Positions 37,456 to 49,913 of a DNA stretch of 64,000 bases are shown one piece after another; positions within the stretch are counted from its first letter, which is position 1; each line of letters opens with the position of its first letter. Source of the stretch: Xylocopa sonorina (lineage: Eukaryota > Arthropoda > Insecta > Hymenoptera > Apidae); assembly GCF_050948175.1 (NCBI RefSeq), contig NC_135204.1, forward strand, positions 3,711,473 to 3,775,472, read 5' to 3'. Made by a program: the position numbers and the translations under genes. The notes under the pieces are model-generated. The model worked only from the letters and a program-made list of their open reading frames with translations. It searched no databases and was not told the origin of the DNA.

Positions 37456-37702
37456 CGAGGCATTGCTGCTGCAGAGGGAGGATTCGAAAGGAAGTTGCCA
37501 CTTTAGTGGACTATTGTTGGGCTGTTACAAGGGATACCCCTGTACCAGTACAACTGACTTTATTGTAAATAGTTCGAAGCGATCTTCTCACGCAAACATA
37601 TCATTTTGCAATTTCAACAAATTTTTAATTGTGCTATCGTTCGATTTAATTATATTAATAAAAGAGTAGAGTATTTGGATTTACAAATAAAGAAATAAAC
37701 TG
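37456..37702 (+). CDS. Candidate terminal exon of an unrecognised gene (weak)
   Basis: A pyrimidine-rich acceptor, TTTTGTATCTTCAG, ends at 37455. Two frames are open right across it. One, stopping at TAG 37667-37669, encodes EALLLQREDSKGSCHFSG, then GCYKGYPCTSTTDF and a hydrophobic tail. The other contains RHCCCRGRIRKEVATLVDYC and stops near 37561. AATAAA follows at 37657-37662, 37686-37691 and 37694-37699, with a GT-rich GAGTGGTGGTTGTC right after, the usual layout of a cleavage/polyadenylation site. Neither peptide resembles a family I know; the Cys spacing of the second does not fit an insulin A chain. No upstream exon is identified. It could be a non-coding RNA end or pure chance in AT-rich DNA. 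Confidence 0.2.
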
Positions 37703-37714
37703 AGTGGTGGTTGT

Positions 37715-38444
37715 CTCTTTTTTCAACGTAGGTTAACCAATGTTCACCAGCCATTTTGTTTTATTTTCACTGAGATGGAATTAATGCGCGCACATAGAAA
37801 TCGCAAATAAATTGCTAAATATTTATTTTAATATAACGTAGATGCACGCAATGAATTTTGAAGTTAAAAATGTTTTATTTTTGTTATGGTATTACTAATT
37901 ATTTAATTTGCGTAATAAATATATATGCGCAGTTCTAGAGTTATTATACGCGTGTACATCTTTATTATATAATAAAGTGGAAGAAGAAAATGGCACTCAT
38001 ATGTATGTATAAAAAAGTGATATAAAATTCACATTTATCGTTATATTAAAATGAAAAGTGCAAAAGAGCATTAAAGCCATTAAAATACGAAACAGAAGAT
38101 CAGCTATCGCGACTGTGTTCGTAGCTTTGTTTACGAAGCAAATAACAATAAACGCAAATGAATTGCAAATTATTTCTAACATAAGTTTCGATTGTAGCCA
38201 CGCTTTATCGACTTCCAAGCGTGGTTTGCGATAAAATATCATGAACGTGTCGACAATTTTGTTCTAAATAATTTAAACAACGAAATACTTGTTTCATAGC
38301 TTTAATTTTATCGCAAGGAGGAAACAAATTTATTTTACAAACGACTTCCAAGGTCAAAATAAACAAGATTACAATTTCTTCAACTATAAATTTTAAATAG
38401 CTCTAAATTCAATAAATCTAAGTTTTAGATGTCACGCGAGTACT
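37715..38444. other. AT-rich non-coding stretch
   Basis: Nothing recognised. Confidence 0.4.
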
Positions 38445-39299
38445 CTCACAGTTACAAAAAATTGGAGAACCATACTACTATCATAAAGAAAAAGAGTTTC
38501 TACTTACTCACTGTTTCATTTCTCTAAGTACAAACTTAAAAATTCAATATTTATGCAATAAAGATCGTACATGAAACAATAGCTGTATCAATATTACCTC
38601 ATAAAACTCAACCAACAATAAACTTAACATAAATAACGCATGTAACGTTTAAAAATGTTGTTACATCGAAACCATTATCAAATGTACGCTCAGCCTTGAG
38701 ATTAACCCGAAAATAGATGCAAGTCGCGGAAATCTAATTTTATTAACTATACTTTATTAACTTTACTTATTAACTTTATTAACTAACTTTATTAACTAAC
38801 TTTATTAACTACAGTAACTTCTCACAGTTACAAAAAATTGAAGAACCATACTGCTATTTAAAAAAAAAATAAAAGAGTTTCTACTTACAACATTACTTCG
38901 TAAAACTCATTTAACAATAAACTTAACATAAATAACGCATACAACGTTTAAAAATGTAGTTACATCAAAACCATTATCAAATGTACGCTCAGCCTTGAGA
39001 TTAACTCGAAAATAGATGCAAGTCGCAGAAATCTAACTTTATTAACTATACTTTATTAACTTTACTTATTAACTTTATTAACTAACTTTATTAACTACAG
39101 TAACTTCTCACAGTTACAAAAAATTCTAGAACCATACTGCTATCTTAACAAAAGATAAAAGAGTTTCTACTTACAACACCAACAATAAACTTAACATAAA
39201 TAACGCATACAACGTTTAAAAATGTAGTTACATCGAAACGATTATCAAATGTACGCTCAGCCCTGAGATTTCTTCGAAAATAGACGCAAGTCGCGGTAC
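38445..39299. repeat. Three-copy tandem array (376- and 296-bp spacing)
   Basis: CTCACAGTTACAAAAAATT starts at 38445, 38821 and 39117. All copies contain ACAACGTTTAAAAATGT-like and AAATGTACGCTCAGCC blocks. Copies 1 and 2 end in an internal (TTTATTAACTAAC)n mini-array (38745-38815 and 39035-39108). The third copy ends at the border of a CpG island. Confidence 0.9.
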
Positions 39300-39927
39300 T
39301 AAACGTCGGCAGGTATCGAAGGAACCGAACCGAGGGTAGAAGAACGCCACGCGATGGTTCCGGTCGTCGAGCCTCGGAATCATAACGCTTTCATCGGAAT
39401 TCCCTTTCGACGATCGCCATTGGAGCTATGAATTATTATCCTCGGGCGTGAGTTGCTGGTTTAAGCGGGACGATCGATAAACCCCGTCCGCGCAAGTCTG
39501 TCGCCTTCACGGTAAACACCAGTCCAGCCCAGCGCGGAATATCGGAGTACGCACGCGTGTACACGCGTGCACCGCGATACACACCTGCACTCGTCGAGTT
39601 CATGGTGACTTCAGGGGAGGCCCATCCCCCGTGGCCACAGGATTCGATCCAGCCGCGGTCCTTCGCCCGATCATCTTTCCCTGCGACCGCCTTCCGCCTC
39701 TGAACCCTTCGTTTTGCACGCGAGACAGAAGGGACACAGGGTGGGTAGAGCCTCGAGCAACGAGGAACGCGTAATGCCGCGTCACTTGCTGTCTCGACTC
39801 GCTGCGCATCTACTTTCAGCGGTTACGAACGCTCGCGGTTACCGCGATATTGTGATCAATGCATCGGAACGTTCAGCATACATTGTACTCGTGTACGGAG
39901 TAAACCGCGATGTTGAGAGTTCAGGAA
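39300..39927. other. CpG-rich island
   Basis: GC-rich, with ACGCGTGTACACGCGTGC (near 39553) forming an alternating purine-pyrimidine, near-palindromic stretch. Open frames on both strands overlap; no recognised gene. Confidence 0.4.
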
Positions 39928-40735
39928 GGTGTAGGTGGAGTCTGAGGTATGCTTTGATGCGGTTCTAGTTAGGGGTGGTTTGATTGGTTTTTTGGAAATT
40001 GAGAAAGGTGTTATTGGAGTCTGAGGTATGCTTCGTTACGGTTGTAGTTAGGGGTGGTTTGATTGTTTTTTTGGAAATTGAGAAAGATGTTGTTAGAGTC
40101 TGAGGTGCACTTTGTTGCGGTTGTAGTTAGGGGATAGTTTGATTGTTTTTTTGGAAATTGAGAAAGCTGTATGATGAGTCTGAGGAGTCTGAGGTAAACT
40201 CTGGTGCGCACTTGTAATTAGGGGATGGTTTGATTATTTTTTTGACAATTTAGAAAGGTGTTGATGGAGTTTGAGGTATACTTTGTTGCGGTTGCAGTTA
40301 GAAGATGGATTGATTATTTTTTTGGAAATTGAGAAAGGTGTAGATGGAGTCTGAGGTAAACTCTGGTGCGCACTTGTAATTAGGGGATGGTTTGATTATT
40401 TTTTTGACAATTTAGAAAGGTGTTGATGGAGTTTGAGGTATACTTTGTTGCGGTTGCAGTTAGGAGATGGTTTCATTAGATTTTTGGAAATTAAAAAGGC
40501 TGTAAATGGAGTCCGAAGCATGCTTTGTTGCGGTTGCATTTAGGAGATGATTTGATTGTTTTTTTGACAATTGAGACAGCTGTAAATGGAGTCTTAGGTA
40601 CACCTTGTTGCGGTTGCAGTTCGGAGATGGTTTGATTGTTTTTCTGGAAATTGAAGAAGGTGTAGATGGAGTCTGAGGTAAACTCTGGAGCGCACTTGCA
40701 ATTAGGGGAAGGTGTGATTATTTTTTTGCAAAATG
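39928..40735. repeat. ~80-bp tandem array, about ten units
   Basis: GGAGTCTGAGGTA and TTTTTTTGGAAATTGAGAAA recur with a period of about 79-80 bases, starting near 39938 and 40017. A 3-unit block beginning 'GTAAACTCTGGTGCGCACTTG' recurs near 40192, 40356 and 40678, so there is internal higher-order duplication. Confidence 0.92.
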
Positions 40736-40876
40736 TTGCAGCGTTGGTGTTTCTTCTTTTTGATTTTTGTTATATTGGCGAATTATTATAATTTGAATAA
40801 TTTAGGGTGTACTTTGCGACGAATTATTGTTACTGTTGTCGTTACTGACACATTCTTGAAATACTAAAACACTAAA

Positions 40877-40895
40877 TATATATATATATATATAT

Positions 40896-40930
<35 letters not shown>

Positions 40931-40932
40931 CA
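40877..40932. repeat. (TA)n microsatellite with a CATA interruption
   Basis: Two TA runs separated by ACATACATACATA. Confidence 0.95.
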
Positions 40933-42964
40933 CAATTCTAGAGTTATTATATGTGTGTATATTATTTATTGTATCATAAAATTGAAGAAGAAAATGGAAC
41001 TTACATATACAACAAAGAGCAAAATAAAATCCACATTATTTATTATTTTCAAAACTGACCATTCCAGGTTTACTGTATCTTTATTTTACTTTAATTATAA
41101 GCAACATTATATGAATATAATTAGTAGTTACAGAAATAAAAAGATTATGATAGGAATTATCATTTTGGATAGATTTCCTTAAATTGAAGAATGCAATTTG
41201 TCGAATAGTCTTTTATAATAATATGAACACATAGTCTATTGCAAGTAATTACTATCTAAAATTGACAAAATAATTCACAGATTTTTAATTTCTTCTTTGT
41301 ACGATCAGTGCACACATGACAGAGATGTATATTTCAATGCAATAAATGTAAGGAAGAGACCACGATTAAATAAAGTGTTAACCATTTTGAATTGGATAGA
41401 AGATTAAAGAATGATTTGAATAATTTCAGTAATTTTTTAGAAAACCATACCAAGATTTTCAAAAAGTAACAAAAATTTAATTTAGATTAATGAAAATAAA
41501 TATGAAAGATGTATTTTTTTAATTTAGAACCTGGAACTTATAATGACGCATTACTCGAATAATTTCAAAAATATTATTATTAAATATTATTAATATAGAT
41601 TTAAAATGTTTACACGTATATTTACGATAAGAACAGCAAAAATGGAAATAATTACCCACAGAATGAAGAAAAAATTTATACTGCATCACTAGTAAAGAAA
41701 TAGTGGTAGAAAATTAACGATAATCTCATAGGAAGAGATAAAAAGGTGTATGAAAATCAGAGAAAATCGCCTTGTTTGTAGTTACTTATAGATAATTGTT
41801 AATAAGTCGTTAATCAAATTTCGTTTGACATGTTTGTTGCATATAGCGTGTCCACGTTTCGATATATGACGAAAAGGAGTGACTTTTTGTTGAATTGTTG
41901 ATGAAAAATGATGCTGTACGAATTGGATTGATTAAGATGGATAGGTGCCGCGGGGTGGTTATTTACGTGTCGTTTTGAATGATGGAAAGAGTTGAATCAT
42001 GTTTGTCGAAGTTCATTTAGAAAGTGTTGTTTCTGGCCAAAAATTCGTAGACAAAATCCTCCTTTTTACCTGATCCCAATAAATTTTAATATAAATACAA
42101 ATCGCGTTTCAGCTGGTCGCGAAGGATATCGAAGTACAAAACGCATTTATTGGTAAAAATCTTACTTCAAAGCGCGTTGCATTTGCTAAGCCACTCGGAC
42201 TTAATGTAAAGTTAATTAAAACAAGATTGTTATTACGCAGCTCTCATTTTGAAAGCCATATACGCGTAAAAACAGCGAATGCTTTGAAATTTACGCTTAT
42301 TCAAGTAAAAGTACAATTTTATATTGTAATCTTGTTAATCTGATCGTACAATAAATTCATTATAATATTATTAATTATTAAAGACCAAAAACTTTGATTT
42401 TTATTAAGAAAAAAATATTGGTAAATTTATTTATAGAATTGAACTTCAATTCAGTTATCTATATTTTTTTTTAAATTTAGTACCAAAGAAATATTACATT
42501 TTTATATATTTAATAATATTTAAATATTGACAGGTATATAATATCTATTGCTACTAAACGAACGAAATTAAAATTAAAATCTGTATAATGTATAACGGAT
42601 ACGTTAATTAATACAAAAAATTATTCAACGATCTCGTCGAAGTTGGTCTTTCATTGTTACGTTTAAATGGACGCATAAAACTGAACGCAGCTTACATCTG
42701 CTATTTAATTTCTGCGGGTTAAAATAAGATAATATTGTTAGACAAATCATGAAACTCTACGGTCGAGCTGAAATCCTGGGAATATTTCTGTACTATAATA
42801 TCGCACTGTGTTTGGAGTGCATTAGATGGAACATTTAATTCTATCTAATATATTAAAACAATGTAACAAAAATTATGTGCAACAGTAACATTTGCGTTAT
42901 TGTACTCGAAATAATTTCTGCATTTAACACAGATATTATTTCAACACATCTAAATGTCTCTAAA
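40933..42964. other. AT-rich non-coding stretch
   Basis: Mostly AT-rich. 42040-42300 is less AT-rich, with an open stretch of about 80 codons lacking ATG (42093-42340, +), judged chance. Confidence 0.4.
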
Positions 42965-43244
42965 CTTTCTATTTCACACCAAAAAAAGCTGTTTATGTTG
43001 CATAATATGTAATACAATAACTAAAATATCGCATATTTTATATTGACTCAAAAAAATTAGAAGAAAACTTAACACATCTTATTACACAAAAGAAGTTCGA
43101 TTAACAGAAAATGTAAGCATGCATATAGCGTAAAAATCCTTTAACACAATGACGAAAATAATAGTACATTATAGTCACTAAAGAAATACTACATGGCACG
43201 CTTTACGACATAAAAAAGAAGATCACCCAAAACACAAAGGCGTT
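42965..43244 (+). repeat. Dispersed repeat, copy 1 of a ~270-bp block
   Basis: Runs from ACCAAAAAAAGCTGTTTATG to ACCCAAAACACAA. The second copy, in the same orientation, is at 45118-45376. Shared landmarks include ATGTAAGCATGCATATAGCG and GTCACTAAAGAAATACTACA. Confidence 0.9.
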
Positions 43245-43899
43245 CGTACACCCTGCCCCAATAGCATCCCTCCAGAGAAAGTGCTCCCAAGACGCAACCA
43301 TGTCTACTGTACCACCCCAAATGGTAACTACTCTCAGTTTCCCTTTCATTTCAAAAATACTCGCGCTCAGTCTTTCGAATCTCACAACAAACTCTCAATA
43401 AAAACGATGTTTTGTATTATGGAAAAAAATCATTGAAAATTAACACAAATTATTTCTACCCTAAACGCAAGAAAAAGGAAGTTGAGATAAAGTAAACACA
43501 TAGTAGATTATGTATTAATACATTAAAATTGTAATGTACAAGAGTTTTCCTCTTATAACACATACGTAAGAAACGTAAAGAAACAGAAAAAGTCAATAAT
43601 AATGAAGAAAATACCACAATGCCAAATCATAGCAGATTTAATTTCCATTACAGTAGATTCTAAGACGGTTTATAAGTGACACGTTCTATAAATTACTATT
43701 TTCCTCACACAATCCGTATACTCAAAATGCAAACAACTACAAAACCTACAAGCCAATAATTTTCGAACAAAACAATGTAATACTCAAATTATAGCAGATC
43801 CACGTTCTACAAGAAACAATACTCGCTATATCTGTCTCGTTACACGAATTTACCTTCCACAAACTCTTTTTACGCTTACACAAGTATCAACGGTATTTA
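43245..43899. other. AT-rich non-coding stretch
   Basis: Nothing recognised. Confidence 0.4.
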
Positions 43900-44593
43900 T
43901 AGCATGGCGCAAAAAATTGGCCATGGCGCGAGAGCAGTAATCGCCGCTCTATCCACGAGCGTTCGACGCGTAACCCTGGCTCTAGTCGCGAGATTCCAGC
44001 GGTGGTTCCCAGCGTTTTCCGTCGTTCGATTCCACGAAAACGTTTGTTAGCGTCGAAAGCGTCGAGCAGGGACGCGGCGGCAGCGGCGGCGACGGGGGAG
44101 GGAAAAAGCGAGAGTAAAAAGCAAAAAAGGAACAGTGTAACGGGTGAGTCGATGGCTGCGGGGAGGGGATCGATCGAGAGGGAGGAGCGAATAGGTGAGG
44201 CCGGAGGAAGAATCTATATAAAATGCCGGGAGGACACGGGTATAACAAGATGTTAAGCTGTCGGCCGCGGCGTTTTCGGGAGGTTCGTCGGCGGGCGGGC
44301 TGTAAAGAAAGGAGAGAAAAAAAGGGAGAAAATTGGGACACGCGGTCGTCGTCGACGGAGACGAGAGCAGAGGAAGGTGGTCGAGCTGGTACGAAAGGGA
44401 GGGAGCCAGGAGGCACGGACCAGTTGATGGGGAGAAGCTTTTAGCCCGGCTAGATGGTGCCGAGATAACGGCGAAGTGCAGAGTGCGCCGCTGCTCCGCC
44501 GCACTCGTCCCACGCTTGTGTTCGGACGCGTACGAGAGAGCGCGCGCGCGCGCGCGCGCAAGCGAGCGGACCTCATGGCTATATTGCTCCACT
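43900..44593. promoter_or_regulatory. Large CpG island with TATA box, promoter-like
   Basis: The densest CpG island of the window. A consensus TATATAAA lies at about 44214-44221 (+), with GC-rich DNA on both sides. GTGAGTCGATGG near 44143 and CATATGGC-like motifs are also present. Up to five frames on both strands are open over 44.0-44.8 kb (Ser/Pro/Arg-rich on the minus strand, Glu/Arg-rich on the plus), the pattern of stop-poor DNA and not of one gene. A (GC)10 run sits at 44540-44559. Confidence 0.35.
44540..44559. repeat. (GC)10 alternating run
   Basis: Twenty bases of strictly alternating G and C, a Z-DNA-prone sequence. Confidence 0.95.
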
Positions 44594-45060
44594 TTGAGTT
44601 CAGCGCGGTTTTAATACGGTGTCTGTTGGAATTTTGACAATGCGCTAACGTGGACTGCGAGGAGGGAGTTGCGTCTCGAATGCGTGGATGTTGCGGTTTT
44701 GACGTTAGCAGTGCCATGATTGGTCGAATATGACCGTTTTTAAAGTTTTTACAATGCGCTAACGTGGACTGCGAGGGGGTTTTGTCTCGAATGCGTGGAT
44801 GTTGCGGTTTTGACGTTAGGAGTGCCATGATTGGTCGAATATGACCGTTTTTAAAGTTTTTTCAATGCGCTAACGTGGACTGCGAGGGAGTTATGTCTCG
44901 AATGCATGGATGTTGCGATTTTGACATTAAGAATAGCATGATTGGTCGAATACGACCGTTTTTAGGATTTTAGGATCTTCGATGTGCGAAGCAATTGCCA
45001 TTGCTTGAGATCTTCACGAGCTTTTCTGTAATATACGTACAATATGTCTTTTACCAGTAT
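44594..45060. repeat. ~112-bp monomer family, first block (three monomers plus tail)
   Basis: AATGCGCTAACGTGGACTGC starts at 44639, 44753 and 44864 (spacing 114 and 111). Each monomer contains GAATGCGTGGATGTTGCG (GAATGCATGG in the third) and a TGATTGGTCGAATA-type tail. The block ends with AATTGCCATTGCTTGAGATC and TCTGTAATATACGTACAATA. Confidence 0.93.
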
Positions 45061-45117
45061 ATCTAGATGTAGAGACATCAGTTTAGAAAAGTCAAGTTTA
45101 TGGAAACTTTCTACCTT

Positions 45118-45376
45118 ATACCAAAAAAGCTATTTATGTTGCATAATATAATAACTAAAATATCACATATTTTATAATGACTCAAATAAATTTGAAGAAA
45201 ACTTAACATACCTTATTACAGAAAAAAAGGTCGATTAACAAAAAATGTAAGCATGCATATAGCGTAAAAATCCTTTAACGCAATGACGAAAATAATCTTA
45301 GCGCGTTATAGTCACTAAAGAAATACTACAAGACATGCTTTACAACATAAAAAAGGAGATTAACCAAAACACAAGC
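45118..45376 (+). repeat. Dispersed repeat, copy 2 of the ~270-bp block
   Basis: Homologous to 42965-43244 over its whole length, same orientation. It sits between the two blocks of the ~112-bp monomer family. Confidence 0.9.
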
Positions 45377-45760
45377 TGAGCACGGTTTTAATATGGTGTC
45401 TGTTAGAATTTTGACAATGCGCTAACGTGGACTGCGAGGGAGTTGCGTCTCGAATGCGTGGATGTTGCAATTTTGACATTAGGAGTACCATTATTGGTCG
45501 AATATGACCATTTTTAAAGTTTTTAGGATTTTCTATGTGTGCGACGTGTCTGTTAGAATTTTTACAATGCGCTAACGTGGACTGCAAAGGAGTTACGTTT
45601 CGAATGCGTGGATGTTGCGATTTTGACATTAAATCTACCATGATTGGTCGAATATGACCGTTTTTAAAGTTTTTAGGATTTTCTATATGTGCGACGCAAT
45701 TGCCATCGCTTGAGAACTTCACGAGCTTTTCTGTAATATACGTACAATACGTTTTTCAGT
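45371..45760. repeat. ~112-bp monomer family, second block (two monomers plus tail)
   Basis: Begins GGTTTTAATATGGTGTCTGT like the first block (GGTTTTAATACGGTGTCTGT near 44607), carries two monomers near 45416 and 45567 separated by a GATTTTCTATGTGTGCGACG spacer, and ends with the same AATTGCCATCGCTTGAGAAC and CTGTAATATACGTACAATAC tail. Confidence 0.92.
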
Positions 45761-46270
45761 ATTCACTTCTGTTTTTATTATTTGTCCTCCAGGAGGAACG
45801 TGTAGCTTGTTTTACCTATCATGATTGATTATTTGACTGGTTGAACGATTTATATCTTTTTGTAATAGCATTCTCTCGTGCGATGCAGGCTATTGCTTAT
45901 ATTCTTGCAGTGTTCTTTATGCTTTGCGCACGTTACCATTGTTTTCCATAAACGTCAGAAAGTTTCGTGATTCAAATGGCGAATATCGAAGCGTGAAAAT
46001 TATAAAGAACATAGTTGACAATCTGTTATTTTGTATTTTTATTCAATTACTGTCTTACTTTTATTTTATATATTGCATTACGCAGTATATTTTGTTTTTA
46101 TAAAAATGAACAGAACTAACAATAGTTTGTAGCAAGTTTCAAATTTTATTTTTTACCCATCTTTTCTCATTTCTGGGGAAAAAACTCTATAACTTAATGA
46201 ATATAACAAAATAAAAAAAATTGAATATACTAGGTTATAAATTATGAAACGTATTTACGAAGTGAAAGGT
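45761..46270. other. AT-rich non-coding stretch
   Basis: Nothing recognised. Confidence 0.4.
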
Positions 46271-47203
46271 AAGATCGTTGACATTAAATGCAAGTATTTT
46301 CAACGCCAATGGCTACCATGATTAATTAAAGCAGCAGAGTTTTAATTTTAAATATTATAAATACATAATGCGAGTTAGCAACTCTAATTTTTATTTTACG
46401 AACGTCACGCTGGTAATAAGTATGAAAATACTGGGGAAATTATATTACGACTATTATACATAAAGTGATCCAGAACAATATTTGTTCCACCTGCAACCAA
46501 AACTCCAAATTTAAACTAAAAATATTATTAAAATTTGCTTTCACCACAACAGTCCATAAGAACGTAATTTTCCTTCAAATGCATTCAAAGTGCAGCTAAA
46601 TTTTAACTCGTATAATGTAGAAATATAACTTTAATATTACTGCAAACACATATAACTTAAATTATTTCAATAATAAGTATTAATTTGCAAAATTCACTAA
46701 AAATTCATTTATAATTAGAAAAATATTTCATATATTCTTAACACGACTCTCATTTTGAATTCGATGATGGACGACGAAATAAAATTGTTTCAATTAGTCG
46801 ATTCTTGGGGAGTTCGATAAATATTTCAAACTTACAGAATAAAATAATAATTTTTCCTAAGAAATTTTCCGAAAAATTAACGGTTGTTTGTAGTCGTCAA
46901 CAATCCTACAATCTTAACTCTCAATCCTGAGCAATGGACGTCTATAGACAAGGTTAAGTAAATGTTTAGTTAGTTCCAACGTTGAATCGTGAAATTCGCA
47001 AAGCTGCTCACTTTTCATTAAAATCTAAAACAAAATAAGTAGCAGAACATAATATTTTAAAATATATTACTAAATAGATATTACTAAAACTATTAAATAG
47101 ATATTACTAAAAATAATCCAAAGTTGAAGAAAAGGATATCGAGACAAGTAAAAGTAAGCCATTCCACCATCACTACTTAGAATCACCACCTCGTTACTTC
47201 AAA
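46271..47203 (+). repeat. Long dispersed repeat, copy 1 (933 bp)
   Basis: Collinear, same-strand homology with 54282-55151. Shared landmarks in order: AAGATCGTTGA, AATGCAAGTATTTTCAACG, GCAACTCTAATTTTTATTTT, CCACCTGCAACCAAAACT, ATTTTGAATTCGATGATGGA, ATCCTGAGCAATGGACGTC, CGTTGAATCGTGAAATTCGC, AGTAAGCCATTCCACCATCA. No ORF is conserved between copies. No terminal inverted repeats, poly-A tail or target duplication are evident. Confidence 0.93.
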
Positions 47204-49890
47204 AACATAAATAAAACGAATTTAATCTCATTTTTCCACATTTCCATGGAATTTTGTAAAAAATAAATTGCTTCCAAATGAAACTATTATAAAATAGTGT
47301 TCAACAAATTTTTTAATCCTAAAATTTATGATTTCTATAAACTTTAATACATAGTTATCCATGTCTAATCACGTGGAAAATATTTTGATTAAATACACAA
47401 AGTTTCGAATGAACTACATACTCTTTACTAACTCCAAATTCTCTAATTACACCATGAATAATCATTCAACTATAATTTCTATATAATTCTGTTTATTATC
47501 TTTCTTTCTCAATGTCAGATTTTGTATCGTGCAATAACAATGGCGGATAAACGTGCGCACAGATACGTAACAAAATATGAACGTTCGTTACATTGAAACG
47601 AAGACCTCGAGCAAATAAATTTCATTGTACGTTTCTAACTGATCTTTATCCAGGTACCTCTACTTTCTGACCGATTGTATCATATGTCCTGGGACGCTGT
47701 ATACGTACGTACTTAAACACCCTTAAAAGAATCTTCAACTTCTAAATCACTAAGAGGGTATCTAGCGCATAAAATTTTTACCTGAACTATCATTACCACG
47801 ATTTGCGGACCCACTTAAGCTTCTTATGCACCTTGCCACTCTGAACCGTTCGTTCGCAACTGCTGTGCTCTAATTAGTTTCTCGGAACAAATTAGCAAAG
47901 ATATTGTACGAGTTCGAAGGCTCCGCTTACCTATGAATAATTATCTGCCATTCGTATCTTTAAATTGTTAGTGAATTGCGAATATTAACTATTTAGAAGG
48001 AAATTTATTCAGTTCGAATAGACGTGTCTTTTGTAGAATCCATTTGTATTCTTTGTATTATAATGAATATAATGTTTCAACTATGCATTATAATTGTGTA
48101 ATAATGAAGTGTAATGAAAATGTGTGTATATAGTTCTTTGAAAACTTCAAATGGTAAAAATAGATTCCATTTTACTATACTATTTATTTTGTTCTTAAAT
48201 TACTTTGGTAGTTTCATTATTTGCACTCATTATAGCTAATATCATCATTGTTATAGAAAAGTTTGCATTTTTTAAATATAAATTACAGCTTAAGTGTCTT
48301 AATAGAGTATATAATTTGAAATAAATAATTTAATATAAAGACTAATTAAAGAAATTCATTTTTGACTTGGATATTGCTGTTAAATTATTCTCTATTTTTA
48401 CTTCACAATTAATTTACAGCTATGAAGTGTGATCTAAAGTTATTAATTATATTACGTTGATGTTTGCACCACAAATAAATTGTATATCATAGCTGTAGAA
48501 AAGTAGTATACAAAGAATGAAATATTTGAATTTTGCTAGAAATTGTACCTGCAACATATACGTAATTTGTTAATGGAAATTTGTTAATTTAATCGATTTT
48601 AATGGACTAGGTAAAAGAAAATCTGCTCTAAATTTATTATTTTAATGGATGCCAATCAGAAGGTGGAATAACGCAAGCATATTACATAGCGCCATGGCGG
48701 TTCTCGTAACGCCATTATAATTTACACTGCTATATAAAAGCAGAATTTTCATTAAAATAATAACGATTAAGATCTGCTTGAAAAATTGTGTCTAGCAACC
48801 TAAAATGATATTTTTACTTAATACAAAATGTATCTAAAAATACAATTTAATTGTTGCTAACAAAAATGATTAAATGACATTGCATTAATTCGCAATTTAA
48901 TTACACGCTTAAGTAAATTACTACAATTGTCCTTAAAATTACAACTGTTCTAATTATGCTACAAATCATTTACACCAAACTGTATCATAATCGTACAGCT
49001 ACAATTTCAATATAATTCTGTTCATTATTCTCTCTTCCACCCCCTCCTAAAATGTTATTTTAAATTGTAAAATTACAATAGCGGATAAAGTGAATATTAA
49101 GGAAATACATTTTCGATTATACAATTTATAAAAGAAAATTCTGTTTACATCTGTATTGCAAAATAATAGACAAAATATCTCCATGAAAATTGATTCTATC
49201 TGTAAAAAACTTCTTATACAATTTGAATGTACCAACATTTAAAAAGTAATACGTATTTGTACAATTATTGTGTATCTAGTCTTCACTGTTCGCCATTGCT
49301 GCCTTACAAAGTAAATGATCATATTTTTAATCAACTGTTCAACATATAAAGCAGATAGAGATATACATTCTTCTAGAATACGATGAACTAACGCCTTTAT
49401 ACATAAAATATCTTCTCAACGTAATTCACTCCTTAAGATAGACCAAGCATTCCTAATTAAGTTTGCATCGGAAGAAAAGAATGGTCAATCGAACACTGTG
49501 AAACTATTTGGCATACAGAACGCTTATCATAAAAGTAATATATTAATTAATAATGAAAACGATACTTATAATTTACATTCACTATATTTTACAAATGTCA
49601 GATGGTACACGTTATATCACAGACTGCAGACAATTTACCTACAAATTTAATTTTCATTTTAATCTCTCCATTTTGCAGTTACATAATCACCAACCTCAAC
49701 TACCTCAACCACGTCCAACCCACGCTAACCCAGTTTCCCTCCACCCTTCTTGAACCATCGAACTTCATCAGAGGTTACTTTAGCCCGCCATCCCAAGTAT
49801 TCCCAAGCATTCCTCGCGTCAGGACGGTTCGTTTCGCCTACACGACCATCGAAAGCCCCGGATGAGAGACCGTCTCATTAGCCGCATTTT
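47204..49890. other. AT-rich non-coding stretch
   Basis: Long AT-rich region. A short GC-richer motif (GCGCCATGGCGG, near 48690) and a patch at 49680-49880 stand out; neither forms a recognisable gene. Confidence 0.4.
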
Positions 49891-49896
49891 ACAACA

Positions 49897-49911
49897 GGGG
49901 GGGGGGGGGGG
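49897..49911. repeat. G15 homopolymer
   Basis: Fifteen consecutive G residues, bordering the 181-bp duplication. Length is prone to sequencing error. Confidence 0.9.
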
Positions 49912-49913
49912 AG

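Noticed and set aside
37456..37563. Insulin-like A chain in the HCCC...DYC frame
   Set aside because: The family needs CC-x3-C-x8-C; here the Cys after the pair is absent and the distance is three residues too long.
42093..42340. ATG-less open stretch of about 80 codons after TTTCAG
   Set aside because: No recognised domain and no donor or coding context; lengths like this occur by chance.
43982..44828. Five overlapping open frames of 73-191 codons
   Set aside because: Simultaneous openness on both strands is explained by a stop-poor CpG island and by the ~112-bp repeat.
45000..45030. Partial resemblance of TTGCTTGAGA to the miR-137 seed region
   Set aside because: The match breaks off after about ten bases, and no precursor hairpin surrounds it.
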